64,000 nucleotides of DNA from Hoylesella buccalis ATCC 35310 (lineage in GTDB: Bacteria; Bacteroidota; Bacteroidia; Bacteroidales; Bacteroidaceae): positions 41,886 through 105,885 of the forward strand of contig NZ_ADEG01000031.1 of the NCBI RefSeq assembly GCF_000177075.1, written 5' to 3'. The notes below the pieces were generated by a model that was not told where the DNA came from, ran no database searches, and saw only the letters and a list, made by a program, of their open reading frames with translations. Positions within the stretch are counted from its first letter, which is position 1. Each line of letters opens with the position of its first letter. This document shows positions 34,003 through 42,599 of this stretch, piece after piece. The translations under genes were made by a program, and so were the position numbers.

Positions 34003-34110
34003 GCAAAGGTAGTATGGGGCTTGTGGCTTTCAAAAGGTCTGTGCCGCTTGGTTTGTCTGGAAAATCTCCACACCTACGGGTAGTATTTTCCGACAAAACC
34101 TTGTGCAAGC
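34003..34110. other. Structured noncoding region in the ICE with a minus-strand -7 box
   Basis: In the gene-free stretch 33911-34188, GGTTTGTCTGGAAAAT (34050-34065) pairs with ATTTTCCGACAAAACC (34085-34100), leaving a 19-base loop and one bulge. TACCTTTGC on the minus strand (34003-34011) is a possible -7 box. The frames here lack domain features. The region may encode a structured RNA or be a regulatory leader for the next operon; neither is proven. Confidence 0.4.
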
Positions 34111-34188
34111 CCGCCCCGCTACCTTGATTTTGCTACAAAAAGGAATCAGCATACTCCGATCTTTGGACGCATAAAAAAAAATGTCGCT

Positions 34189-34620
34189 ATGGATAAGCAA
34201 AAAGTAAATACAACATCTTCGATGAACAGAAAAGGATATAGCTCCTCCTCTCATTACCGCATTAACCCTGTGGCTGAAAAAAGTGAGCAAGTGTTGGCAA
34301 TTAAGTTTGTACAATGGGACATTCCCCCTTTGGAGAGCCTTTGTAACAGCAAAGTATATCTCCTGCGTGTGAAACTCAATAGTGGCGAGTGTATGAGCCG
34401 TGAGGAAAAGAATTGGCTATGTGAGGCGGTAAACTCAAACACCTATTTCCGTACAGCCGTTCCCCTACAAGGCTATCGCTTTAACTTCTTTGATGTACTG
34501 AAGAAATACCTTGTCAATCAGTACGGACAATGGACAGAGTATTACGCACCCGACAGAACAAGCCTAAGAGCCTACCTATATGGGCGTATCAATCAAATAG
34601 TAGAAATTTCCAAGTATTAA
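34189..34620 (+). CDS. ICE hypothetical protein, start of the PcfK/PcfJ gene group
   Basis: 143 aa. After a Ser-rich N-terminus (TTSSMNRKGYSSSSHYR) there is a compact soluble domain with KFVQWDIPPLESLCNSKVYL, EKNWLCEAVNSNTYFRTAVP and NQYGQWTEYYAPDRTSLRAY. No motif of known catalytic type. It precedes pcfK by 22 bp and is probably cotranscribed. I do not recognise the family by name. Confidence 0.65.
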   Translation: MDKQKVNTTSSMNRKGYSSSSHYRINPVAEKSEQVLAIKFVQWDIPPLESLCNSKVYLLRVKLNSGECMSREEKNWLCEAVNSNTYFRTAVPLQGYRFNFFDVLKKYLVNQYGQWTEYYAPDRTSLRAYLYGRINQIVEISKY

Positions 34621-34642
34621 CAACATCAAAACATATACGACA

Positions 34643-35062
34643 ATGAAAGGAACAGAACATTTCACACGGACAATAGCCGAGTATCTTAATCAGCGTGCTA
34701 TGACAGACCCCTTGTTTGCCCCTAACTTGATGAAACCGAACAAGAATATCGAGGAGTGCATCACCTACATTCTTAATGAAGTGCAGAAAAGCGGTTGCAA
34801 CGGCTTTGATGATGATGAAATCTTCTCTATGGCTGTTCACTACTATGATGAGGACGATATAGAAGTCGGCAAGGCTGTTTCCTGCCAAGTAGCCGTTAAT
34901 CACATTGTAGAACTCACAGAGGAAGAAAAAGCCGAAGCAAGGCAGGAAGCCATTAAGCAATATCAGCGTGAGGAACTTGCCAAGATACAGAGCCGTAACG
35001 CACGAGTTAAAAAGACCGAGAACATAGCAACCCAAGTACAACCATCACTATTCGATTTTTAA
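34643..35062 (+). CDS. PcfK-like family protein
   Basis: 139 aa. MKGTEHFTRTIAEYLNQRAM, NKNIEECITYILNEVQKSGC and DDEIFSMAVHYYDEDDIEVG match the PcfK family of conjugative elements. The C-terminus is helical and charged, ending in QPSLFDF. PcfK and PcfJ are named after accessory genes of Enterococcus plasmid pCF10; their role is not established. 4 bp separate it from the PcfJ gene. Confidence 0.85.
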   Translation: MKGTEHFTRTIAEYLNQRAMTDPLFAPNLMKPNKNIEECITYILNEVQKSGCNGFDDDEIFSMAVHYYDEDDIEVGKAVSCQVAVNHIVELTEEEKAEARQEAIKQYQREELAKIQSRNARVKKTENIATQVQPSLFDF

Positions 35063-35066
35063 GTCT

Positions 35067-36341
35067 ATGAAACCAAGAAACAAATTTGAAAAGGCAGTTT
35101 TTGAACAAAGCAAGCACCTATGCCCGATAACCAAGACACAAAGTAAGTGGGCATTCCGTGAGTGCATAGACCACTTAGCCTACCGCTTGCCAAAAGGTCG
35201 CACCACTTGTATGGATTGTGGGCATAGTTGGATAATGAACAAACATAGAGAAACTTGCACTTGCCCTCATTGCAGGGCAAAGTTGCAGGTCAAGGAAACA
35301 TTCCAAAGGAAATTGCAGCAGAAGCACTATTTCACAACACTTACCGCTTGCGGAGAATACCAAGTGTTGCGGATGTTCCTCCTCGTGGCTGAAATGGAGA
35401 AAGGTTGCAAGGCAGGACACTATGTGCTTGAAATCGGTCAGTATTGGTGGAACGCACAAGGACGAAAGACGATTGTTGCCGTTCAGAGAGTATTGGGTAG
35501 ATACGTTGATACATTCTCCTATTGCGCACCTATGGCAATCCGCAACGACAACGAAGCCTACCGATATGCAGCCTATTCGCAGATATATCCGAAGTTCAAG
35601 GTATCAGACACACTCCGCAGAAATGGTTTCAAGGATGATTTTCACGAAATACCCCCGACAACACTCATTCCTGCATTGCTTTCTGACAGCCGTGCCGAAA
35701 CATTGATGAAGTCGGGACGTACAGACCACCTACGCTATTTCCTTGGCAAAAGAAGAGCGTTTGACGAGTATTGGCAGTCCTATAAGATTGCAGTCCGTAA
35801 CGGCTACGATATAACGGATATTTCCCTTTGGTGCGACTATGTGGATATGCTCCGCAGATTGAACAAGGACATACACAGCCCGAAGTTTCTTTGTCCCACC
35901 AACCTCAAAGCCGAACACGACCGCAGACAGGAGGAACTCAATAGACAAAGGGAAAGGGAGGAGATAGAACAGAAGCAAAAGAAGGCAATGGAAGCCGAAA
36001 AACGTTTCAAGGAACTCAAATCCAAATTCTTCGGTATCCATTTCACGGACGGCACAATCCAAGTCCACGTATTGGAGAGCGTGCAGGAACATTTGGAGGA
36101 GGGAGCGACCATGCACCATTGCGTATTCTCCAACGAATACTATCTTAAAGAGGACTCACTAATCCTATCGGCAACCATTGAGGGCAAGCGGATAGAAACA
36201 ATAGAGGTATCACTGAAATCATTTGAGGTGGTGCAAAGTCGTGGAGTGTGCAATAAGAATACGGAGTACCACGACCAAATCGTGAACCTTGTCAATGCCA
36301 ACCGAAGGCTTATCAGACAGCGGATAAAGACAACAGCATAG
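35067..36341 (+). CDS. PcfJ-like family protein
   Basis: 424 aa. A zinc-ribbon pair (TCMDCGHSW and TCTCPHCRAKL, C-x2-C twice) is at residues ~52-75. The C-terminal region has HCVFSNEYYLKEDSLILSA and the VQSRGVCNKNTEYHDQIVN segment, characteristic of PcfJ. Central coiled-coil-like helix (RQEELNRQREREEIEQKQ). Probably nucleic-acid-binding from the zinc ribbon; function not established. Downstream of pcfK in the same operon. Confidence 0.87.
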   Translation: MKPRNKFEKAVFEQSKHLCPITKTQSKWAFRECIDHLAYRLPKGRTTCMDCGHSWIMNKHRETCTCPHCRAKLQVKETFQRKLQQKHYFTTLTACGEYQVLRMFLLVAEMEKGCKAGHYVLEIGQYWWNAQGRKTIVAVQRVLGRYVDTFSYCAPMAIRNDNEAYRYAAYSQIYPKFKVSDTLRRNGFKDDFHEIPPTTLIPALLSDSRAETLMKSGRTDHLRYFLGKRRAFDEYWQSYKIAVRNGYDITDISLWCDYVDMLRRLNKDIHSPKFLCPTNLKAEHDRRQEELNRQREREEIEQKQKKAMEAEKRFKELKSKFFGIHFTDGTIQVHVLESVQEHLEEGATMHHCVFSNEYYLKEDSLILSATIEGKRIETIEVSLKSFEVVQSRGVCNKNTEYHDQIVNLVNANRRLIRQRIKTTA

Positions 36342-36366
36342 TATGAACCATTAAATTATCAGAGAT

Positions 36367-36621
36367 ATGAAGACAGAGATTGAAAACATTATCTACAACT
36401 ATGCGGACGAGATACCGCACATACTCATCAGGGTTATCAATGCGATAACCCTGTCCGAAAACAAGGACGAGTTAAGGTCGGCAATCAATAAAATAGCCGA
36501 AGAAACGGAACTTGACAAATTCTTTGCATACGGATATGGCGCACATCACTTTTGGCTCACACACCGCAGAATATCCAATGGAAAGCCAAATGAATACAGA
36601 TTATTAAAAGTTGAATTTTAA
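36367..36621 (+). CDS. Small ICE protein of unknown function
   Basis: 84 aa. MKTEIENIIYNYADEIPHIL begins a mainly helical protein; the C-terminal half (FFAYGYGAHHFWLTHRRISN) has aromatic and His residues. Family not recognised. 25 bp after pcfJ, 8 bp before the next small gene, so likely in the same operon. Confidence 0.6.
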   Translation: MKTEIENIIYNYADEIPHILIRVINAITLSENKDELRSAINKIAEETELDKFFAYGYGAHHFWLTHRRISNGKPNEYRLLKVEF

Positions 36622-36629
36622 GATTAGAG

Positions 36630-36848
36630 ATGATGAAGAAACAAAGATTTTTAGTCTATACCGAATATGTTTTTGACGGCGTATTCGATGTTGTTGCAGA
36701 GAGCAAGGAGGAAGCACGGTATAAAGTCCTGCAAGATTGTGGGTTGGTCATGGGTGGAAGTATTCACAGCACCCTGCCCGATGATGAAATAAACTGGGCA
36801 TTTGACAGACACCCCAACAAGCGAATAGACAGAATAACAAAAGTGTAG
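36630..36848 (+). CDS. Small ICE protein of unknown function
   Basis: 72 aa. RFLVYTEYVFDGVFDVVAES and KEEARYKVLQDCGLVMGG suggest a small alpha/beta fold. ATGs at 36630 and 36633. Last gene before the strong terminator at 36874, so it closes the pcfK-pcfJ operon. Confidence 0.58.
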   Translation: MMKKQRFLVYTEYVFDGVFDVVAESKEEARYKVLQDCGLVMGGSIHSTLPDDEINWAFDRHPNKRIDRITKV

Positions 36849-36873
36849 AAACAGCATCTTGAATAAGAACAAG

Positions 36874-36908
36874 AGCCACGCAAACTGAAATTTGCGTGGC
36901 TTCTTTTC
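36874..36908 (+). terminator. Terminator of the PcfK/PcfJ operon
   Basis: AGCCACGCAAA pairs perfectly with TTTGCGTGGCT (36891-36901), 6-base loop, followed by TCTTTTCTTT. Confidence 0.85.
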
Positions 36909-36998
36909 TTTCTCTTTGAACGAGTAGGCGACCAAAGAAAAGAAGCAAAAGAAAAGTCGCAAAGAAAAACTCTTATTTTGAAACTAAAAAAAAGAAAC

Positions 36999-37154
36999 AG
37001 GAAGCGTGCTTGCCCACTTCCTGAAGAATATTCTCTTTTTAGAATAACCCTAAGATACAGATAACCAAGGATAAAACTCCTATAGTCAACTATATCTTGT
37101 CTAATGTTGTTAAGGGATTCTTTTGTTGAGGTTTCTTCTTTTTAGAAACCTCAA
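36999..37154. other. Gene-free stretch with two further hairpins
   Basis: CAGGAA..GTG/CAC..TTCCTG at 36999-37022 and TTGAGGTTTCT (37126-37136) pairing with AGAAACCTCAA (37144-37154). Neither has a strong T run. No gene was seen in 36909-37267. Confidence 0.4.
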
Positions 37155-37267
37155 GCTACCAATTTAAAGAAAATGATATTTTCATATTTAATAGGCTTTG
37201 AAGTTGTAGGCTAAATGTTTAATGTCCCCATAGCCATTTTTGGACAGAACTCACTAAGGGCTGCTAT

Positions 37268-37651
37268 TTACTTAAAGTCCTTCCACATTAATGGATTGGA
37301 TGTTTCTATTTTCATTCCTTTATCCTCCCATTCTTTGATCTGTTCTTCCCGCTCCTGTATTGTCGAGTTTGTGAATTGTTCAAGCTCAGATTTTAATCTG
37401 ACAGCATCTCCATTTTTATTCCGTTCCGCATTTCCTTGCCCGAAGATAATAAATTGCATACTTCTCATAAAAGGTTCAAGTTTCCCATCAACAAACAGAG
37501 TATTATCAGTTATTGATAAATAAATCACAACTTCATTAGGTATACATGGATTAGGTAATATACGAACATCTTTTTTTATAAAAGGGTTTGGAGTTTTCCC
37601 GACCCAGCTATAATCTTTTTCCCATGCAGAAATTAATTCTCCTATATTCAT
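37268..37651 (-). CDS. Hypothetical protein between the accessory and tra operons
   Basis: 127 aa. MNIGELISAWEKDYSWVGKT and VIYLSITDNTLFVDGKLEPF suggest a small soluble alpha/beta protein; the C-terminus is charged and helical (TIQEREEQIKEWEDKGMKIE). No recognised family. It lies 134 bp beyond the lysozyme gene at the end of the tra operon and is not part of the standard CTnDOT transfer set, so it may be cargo. The A/T-rich surroundings differ from the tra genes. Confidence 0.6.
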   Translation of the reverse strand: MNIGELISAWEKDYSWVGKTPNPFIKKDVRILPNPCIPNEVVIYLSITDNTLFVDGKLEPFMRSMQFIIFGQGNAERNKNGDAVRLKSELEQFTNSTIQEREEQIKEWEDKGMKIETSNPLMWKDFK

Positions 37652-37785
37652 ATTCTATAACTTTGGTTTTTATTTAATAAAGCATATAATATGCCAAGAG
37701 TCTCCTAAGTTGAATCTAAATATATTGCAACTGACAAGATGACAGGTCATGAAGAGATAAGAATATCCTATAGAACTTGAAGTAA

Positions 37786-38292
37786 TTAATGGATGTAAAA
37801 CAAAATTAATTCCATCTTTCTCCGTTTCACTAACCCACGCAAAACTTTTCCCTTATATCGGCAGAACGAAAAATACTCCCGATAGAAGTTTCTGTCTCCA
37901 GACTCTATCTTTCGCAGCAACTTACTTTTGGGATGCTTACCATAACCGAGCAATCGCCCTACACCAACATTGTAGGCAAGCAAGGTCAATAGCAGCGCAT
38001 CCTTGCCATAGCCCTTGAAGTGTTCAAAGCATTTCCAAAGGTCGGCACGGAGGAGCGAGTCCGCCTGCCGTTCTGTCATATTGGAAGAGAAATGCTCACC
38101 CGGTTGCAACTGATGACCATATCCCACATACGGATAGCAACCGTTTCCGTGTAGCCCCTCGAAGTATTTCACGATCACCACGGCGCGCTCAAAAGGAGGC
38201 AAGTCTGTCAACCGTACCCTGCGCTGGGCAAGGATCGGCTGGCAGAGCAAGCACATTATACAGAATAAAGCAAAGCGTTTAGCTGTTCGCAT
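37786..38292 (-). CDS. Lysozyme-like protein of the ICE transfer operon (GH24-like)
   Basis: 168 aa with a signal peptide (MRTAKRFALFCIMCLLCQPI followed by LAQ). IVKYFEGLHGN supplies the candidate catalytic Glu, with GCYPYVGYGHQLQPG and LLTLLAYNVGVGRLLGYGK as in phage-type lysozymes. The usual Thr before GYGH is not kept, so activity should be checked. Conjugative systems use such enzymes to open peptidoglycan locally for the secretion channel. It overlaps traQ by 14 bases and is the last tra operon gene. Confidence 0.8.
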   Translation of the reverse strand: MRTAKRFALFCIMCLLCQPILAQRRVRLTDLPPFERAVVIVKYFEGLHGNGCYPYVGYGHQLQPGEHFSSNMTERQADSLLRADLWKCFEHFKGYGKDALLLTLLAYNVGVGRLLGYGKHPKSKLLRKIESGDRNFYREYFSFCRYKGKVLRGLVKRRKMELILFYIH

Positions 38293-38761
38293 CGTTCAAG
38301 GCTCTGGTTACTACTGCGGTGGTCTTTCCCTTTTCCTCCGCCTTTTCGTTGTTGAAACTGAAAGTCAGTTGCTGCACCTTCCCGAAACTGTCCTCCACGT
38401 ACACGTCAATCGTCTGGCGGTCGGTGGAGAGCGAGGTGTAGTACAGACGGAAAACGTCCTTTGTGAGCGGATAGCGGTCGTTGGGCTTGAACACTATTCT
38501 ATCGTCCATTTTCAGTGTTCCCTTGCCGTCGGGCTGGAAGTATCGGATGGTGTAGCGTGTGTCAGCAAAATCGCCCCCTCGTTTGAGCGTGCAGCGTATC
38601 TCCGCTGTCTGTCCCTTGACAATGTCCTTCTGAACGGGCATCGTCTCGACAGTGAACGGATAAGACTGCTGAACATCCAAATCCCTATCACAAGCAGATA
38701 GGCAAAACACGGCAAGGGACAGCATACCCATTACCCAAATCGTATTCAATATCTTCTTCAT
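38279..38761 (-). CDS. traQ: Conjugative transposon protein TraQ (DUF3872)
   Basis: 160 aa. Lipobox LSAC near residue 24 (MGMLSLAVFCLSACDRDLDV) suggests a lipoprotein. The beta-rich domain (YPFTVETMPVQKDIVKGQTA, RYTIRYFQPDGKGTLKMDD) matches DUF3872. A periplasmic or outer-membrane transfer component of unknown detailed role. It follows traO with only 12 bp between; the traP primase gene usually found here is absent. Confidence 0.87.
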   Translation of the reverse strand: MKKILNTIWVMGMLSLAVFCLSACDRDLDVQQSYPFTVETMPVQKDIVKGQTAEIRCTLKRGGDFADTRYTIRYFQPDGKGTLKMDDRIVFKPNDRYPLTKDVFRLYYTSLSTDRQTIDVYVEDSFGKVQQLTFSFNNEKAEEKGKTTAVVTRALNDANS

Positions 38762-38773
38762 CTTTTCTTCTAC

Positions 38774-39367
38774 TTAAAAGTTAAACCTTAGTCCTGCTGA
38801 TAGCGCAGGACGGAAACGATGCACGTCAGAGCCGAAGAGCAACCGCCCTTGTGCCTTGACAAGAAACAGAAGCCTGTCCGTAAGGAATACTTCCACCGAG
38901 CCATGCACGGCACCGCCATAGACGAAGCGTGAGCGGTCGAGCAGTGTCGCCCCATCGGGCAGCAGCTTTTTGTCTTCGTTCAGCTGCTCATAGCCACCCA
39001 AGGCGGATATGCCACCATAGAGAAGCACGTTCTTACCCCTGTCGGAGAGAACAGGGTACATATAGCCCACCTGTAAGAGTACATCTTTGAGTTTTACACT
39101 ATAATCCCGATACGGCATATTTTGCTGTTCATACTCAACTCCTACAAAGGAGTAGTTCTCTCGTTTCAAGTAACGGGTAAGCGATATGCCAAGACCGAAG
39201 TTATCCTTGCCAAAGAACTTTTCTCCTTTGATAAGGGGAACGCTGCCCATGACTTCTATCCCTTTCTGTTTGGGTATCAGCCGTTGGGCGTGCGACGGCA
39301 GACTAAAAGCCATTGCCACCGCTACACAAACCGATAAAATGATTTTCTTCTTCATAATGTCTACCAT
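38774..39367 (-). CDS. traO: Conjugal transfer protein TraO
   Basis: 197 aa from ATG 39367, or 193 aa from MKKKIILSVCVAVAMAFSLP at 39355. Signal peptide, then beta-barrel-like strands (GIEVMGSVPLIKGEKFFGKD, LLQVGYMYPVLSDRG, VLLYGGISALGGYEQL) ending in AGLRFNF, an outer-membrane C-terminal signature. Expected outer-membrane component of the transfer channel. It overlaps or abuts the traN stop at 39361. Confidence 0.9.
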   Translation of the reverse strand: MVDIMKKKIILSVCVAVAMAFSLPSHAQRLIPKQKGIEVMGSVPLIKGEKFFGKDNFGLGISLTRYLKRENYSFVGVEYEQQNMPYRDYSVKLKDVLLQVGYMYPVLSDRGKNVLLYGGISALGGYEQLNEDKKLLPDGATLLDRSRFVYGGAVHGSVEVFLTDRLLFLVKAQGRLLFGSDVHRFRPALSAGLRFNF

Positions 39368-40311
39368 TTCAGTTTGAGGTTATCAATCTTCTTTGCCAAC
39401 TGCAAATCTTCTGCCGTTACATAAAAAGTCAGCGTACGACCGCCATTTCTTTCATAGAGCGTCACTTCAAGCTGCTTGTCTTCTGCAAGAGAAAACTGCT
39501 CGAGTACAAACACAGTGTGTTCAATGCCCATGCCACGCACCTGCATCACCTGATGATAGGCACGAAGCGGCTGCAACACCTGCTCTTGTATGGCGGTGCG
39601 CTTTGCCATCTTCTTATCCACAACCTTAAAGGTGATAAAATCCACCGAGTACGGCATATTTGTGTCGTTTTCCATTCGAGTGTGGAAATACAGCAAGCCG
39701 TTATGGGCATACAAGCCACGAAGCAGGAACTTCATACCAAACTGCTGAGCACCGATGTGCTTAATGCGGCGCCTGTCATTCTGATAGATGGTCTGCATCA
39801 TCAGTTTTACTAATACGGGCGACTCATTGCCGAGTTCCTTAAAGTAAATATCAGAGCGATTGCTTGGCAGCCTGCCTTCTGTTGTAGAGAGAAAGTCTTT
39901 CATCTCGATACTTAACTTTTCCGGCTCATCGGCATATTTTACATTAAAAGCGTAAAATGAGCCGTCCTCACAGATGACACTCATATTTGTCTCCGTTTCA
40001 AAGTCCTTCACCGAAGCCTTTACACGTAGTACGTTCTCTGCATCCTCCGCTTTCCCTGCGATGATGTTCTGTGAACCTAAGTCTACATAGCGAATGGCAG
40101 AAGGGAAGATAAGATGCACGGTCTTGTCAAAAGTAACGTCCAGACCATACGGCAGTACGACACGCCCCGTAGGTATGGCACGGCTCATACCTTGAAAAAG
40201 CTCTCCCGAGGTAAACGGACGGCTCGGTGTCAGACCATCATAGTTTTCCTGTGCTGTGGCTGTTGCTCCCACCATGGCAAGCATAGCCATTGATAAAATA
40301 ATTTTCTTCAT
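39361..40311 (-). CDS. traN: Conjugative transposon protein TraN (DUF4138)
   Basis: 316 aa. Signal peptide MKKIILSMAMLAMVGATATA. GLDVTFDKTVHLIFPSAIRY and VDLGSQNIIAGKAEDAENVL are the conserved TraN/DUF4138 features; residues ~195-300 form a second beta domain (LRGLYAHNGLLYFHTRMEND). It is thought to be the VirB9-like periplasmic/outer-membrane part of the channel. 48 bp after traM. Confidence 0.92.
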   Translation of the reverse strand: MKKIILSMAMLAMVGATATAQENYDGLTPSRPFTSGELFQGMSRAIPTGRVVLPYGLDVTFDKTVHLIFPSAIRYVDLGSQNIIAGKAEDAENVLRVKASVKDFETETNMSVICEDGSFYAFNVKYADEPEKLSIEMKDFLSTTEGRLPSNRSDIYFKELGNESPVLVKLMMQTIYQNDRRRIKHIGAQQFGMKFLLRGLYAHNGLLYFHTRMENDTNMPYSVDFITFKVVDKKMAKRTAIQEQVLQPLRAYHQVMQVRGMGIEHTVFVLEQFSLAEDKQLEVTLYERNGGRTLTFYVTAEDLQLAKKIDNLKLKW

Positions 40312-40359
40312 TGTTCCTTTTTTATTTGATGTTATTTTTACTTATCATTTTCTATTGTT

Positions 40360-41628
40360 TCATTTGGACTGAACCAAGAAAAGGCGGTAGCCACCCTTGA
40401 GCGTTACCTTGATGGTGCGAAGTTTCTTCTGAAGCAGCTGACTTGCGCCTTGCATCACCCCACGGGCAGCCTCGGAGATAATCTGGTCCTTGGCAGAGGA
40501 AGCGAAGGTAAAGGATGTTCCCATTGAACCACCAATGTTCGCCCCGACTTCTTTAAGCGCATTGATGTCCTCCGAACCTGGTATATACACCCCCTCCTGT
40601 CCGTCCATATCGTATGCCGAGAGCTTGACGGCTATGATATGGCCGTCCACCTCAATGCTTTTGACAAGCAGGTGCATACGGTTGCCCTCAATCTTGGCAG
40701 ATGCTATCAGCCGGCTCTGCCTTGGAATACGCAGTCCCTGCACCTTGGCAGTTTCCAGCAGACGAAGCACAACATTGTCACCCTCCTTAAGAACAGTAGT
40801 TCTGTCCACAACTACTTTCAGTGTATTGCGCATCAAAGATGGAGAATTATTGGTAATCGAATGAAAGCCCATGTTCCGAGCCTTCTTGCCGTATTCCTCC
40901 ATAAAGTACACATCGCTCATAGGCTGATCAAGTGAAGAAACTATCTGCCTACGCTCTGGCAGAACTTCCATTGCAGGCTTTTCATTCTGCATGGTCTTGC
41001 CCTTAGCGGCTTCAGAGCCGCCTGTAGTGTCTTCCGTCTTCTCCTTTCCTGCCGTCAGACCATTATTGAAGGTAGGTGGAGTTGATGCTTTAGGGAGATA
41101 CTTCGCTGCCATCTGATAGCTCTTTTCCATCAAGGCAAGCTGCCGTTTCTCTTCATTGTCCTCCTTACTATCCTTTTGAGATAGTTCTTTCTTTAGATTA
41201 TCTATCTCCGAACGTAAGGCTTCACGCTCCTGTTCGTGTGGGTCGGGAGCGTAAAAGGAGTTCAAGAGGCGATTGTTCTCCTCATAACGATGCATGGAGT
41301 TTTCTATCTTTGCCGTAGAAGCAGCTGTCTCTGCACGCTGCTCCTCTGATGGAGCAGTGTTCTGTGCGAAATAGTCCGATAGTCTGCCCATCTCCTCACG
41401 GGTTTGTTCCTCCTCGTGTGCTTTGTCGCCTAATTCGTAGGCTTTGAGCTTGTTCTCCGTCAGTTTTTCTGTTGTAGCCTGCGGGATGCTGTCATTGAGT
41501 CCCTGCTCCGCTGCGGTCTTATCCTTACCCGAAGGTGCGAAGATGAACCACATTGAAAGGGCAAACAGCAGTCCTAATCCTCCGAAGACCAAGCCTTTCT
41601 TCATTTGTTCTTTCTGTTTATTATCCAT
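40360..41628 (-). CDS. traM: Conjugative transposon protein TraM
   Basis: 422 aa. One membrane helix (GLVFGGLGLLFALSMWFIFA), a long charged coiled-coil segment (residues ~50-170), and a C-terminal VirB10-like domain with VVLRLLETAKVQGLRIPRQS, HIIAVKLSAYDMDGQEGVYI and IPGSEDINALKEVGANIGGS. Inner-membrane-anchored scaffold spanning the periplasm. It overlaps traL by 8 bases. Confidence 0.93.
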   Translation of the reverse strand: MDNKQKEQMKKGLVFGGLGLLFALSMWFIFAPSGKDKTAAEQGLNDSIPQATTEKLTENKLKAYELGDKAHEEEQTREEMGRLSDYFAQNTAPSEEQRAETAASTAKIENSMHRYEENNRLLNSFYAPDPHEQEREALRSEIDNLKKELSQKDSKEDNEEKRQLALMEKSYQMAAKYLPKASTPPTFNNGLTAGKEKTEDTTGGSEAAKGKTMQNEKPAMEVLPERRQIVSSLDQPMSDVYFMEEYGKKARNMGFHSITNNSPSLMRNTLKVVVDRTTVLKEGDNVVLRLLETAKVQGLRIPRQSRLIASAKIEGNRMHLLVKSIEVDGHIIAVKLSAYDMDGQEGVYIPGSEDINALKEVGANIGGSMGTSFTFASSAKDQIISEAARGVMQGASQLLQKKLRTIKVTLKGGYRLFLVQSK

Positions 41629-41923
41629 TTTCTTTGATTGTTTGATGATGTTGTAGGTAAAAATTGCCGTGTAATTCTTGTAAAGTACTGTCCGTCTGTA
41701 TCGGACTGTCCGTCAGCTTTCCCATGGGGATGGGTAGTTTTTCCTTCTTTGGAGGAAGGAAAAACTGCGTTATCATCCAGAGCGAGCAGAGCAAATAGAT
41801 GAAGCTCAGCCCATAGACGATTTCCTTTCTCTGCCTTATCGTGAGCCTTTCACAACGATGGCGGAGCCACAGGTGAAAGCGCAGATAGTGACGTGAGAGT
41901 AAAAAGTTTCTTTTCCTTGCCAT
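41621..41923 (-). CDS. traL: Conjugative transposon protein TraL (DUF3989)
   Basis: 100 aa. A very basic N-terminus (RKRNFLLSRHYLRFHLWLRH) precedes a single membrane helix (IVYGLSFIYLLCSLWMITQF), then a periplasmic tail. Small inner-membrane transfer protein, matched by size and position to TraL. 4 bp after traK. Confidence 0.87.
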   Translation of the reverse strand: MARKRNFLLSRHYLRFHLWLRHRCERLTIRQRKEIVYGLSFIYLLCSLWMITQFFLPPKKEKLPIPMGKLTDSPIQTDSTLQELHGNFYLQHHQTIKENG

Positions 41924-41927
41924 AGCC

Positions 41928-42551
41928 TTATCGTTTATAAGTCTGTATATCCCTGTTCTCCTTGACGAGGAAGTTCTCCATCAGGAAGCCTTGTGGGTTG
42001 TTGTCCGAACGGACAGAGTTCTGCAGCGTGCAGGTTGTAACAAGACTACGCTCTGTAACGTTACTCTGACGGACGATAAACTCCCGTGCATAAGTCGTTA
42101 CCGCATAAGGGTAAGTATTAAAGTTGCAGTGGATAGAGTCCACCTCTATACGCTGATTGACATTACCCGATATGGCACGGTTATAATAGCCTTTCTCTGC
42201 CAAGTCTTTGTAATAGTTGAAAGCCGACTTGTCACACAGCACGAAGGCACGCTCCATATTCTTCTCAATGGCATCCTTGTCAGGTGCAATGGTAAAGAAC
42301 AGTTCATGGAAACGACGCACATGTTCTCTTGCCTCTACGGGACGATTACGGCTTGCATCCTGACTGAGGGCAAGCATGAGCGACTTTCCCTGGTCAAGCA
42401 CATAGATTTTCTCCCTCTGCTCCTTAGCGAAGCTGTATGAGGCATAGACAGTATAACCGCTTACTGCCACGCAGACGATGGCAAAGACAAAGGCGTAGAG
42501 TCTTATCTGTCTGAATGAGGTCTCGATGTTGTTGAGTGATTTGAATTCCAT
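41928..42551 (-). CDS. traK: Conjugative transposon protein TraK
   Basis: 207 aa. MEFKSLNNIETSFRQIRLYA and one membrane helix (FVFAIVCVAVSGYTVYASYS), then a periplasmic domain (HVRRFHELFFTIAPDKDAIE). The architecture, a single N-terminal helix with a periplasmic domain, is VirB8-like. It probably nucleates assembly of the secretion channel at the inner membrane. Confidence 0.92.
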   Translation of the reverse strand: MEFKSLNNIETSFRQIRLYAFVFAIVCVAVSGYTVYASYSFAKEQREKIYVLDQGKSLMLALSQDASRNRPVEAREHVRRFHELFFTIAPDKDAIEKNMERAFVLCDKSAFNYYKDLAEKGYYNRAISGNVNQRIEVDSIHCNFNTYPYAVTTYAREFIVRQSNVTERSLVTTCTLQNSVRSDNNPQGFLMENFLVKENRDIQTYKR

Positions 42552-42599
42552 TTTTTCTCTTTTATACCTGTTGATTAATTAAGCATAGTTGCTCGATTT

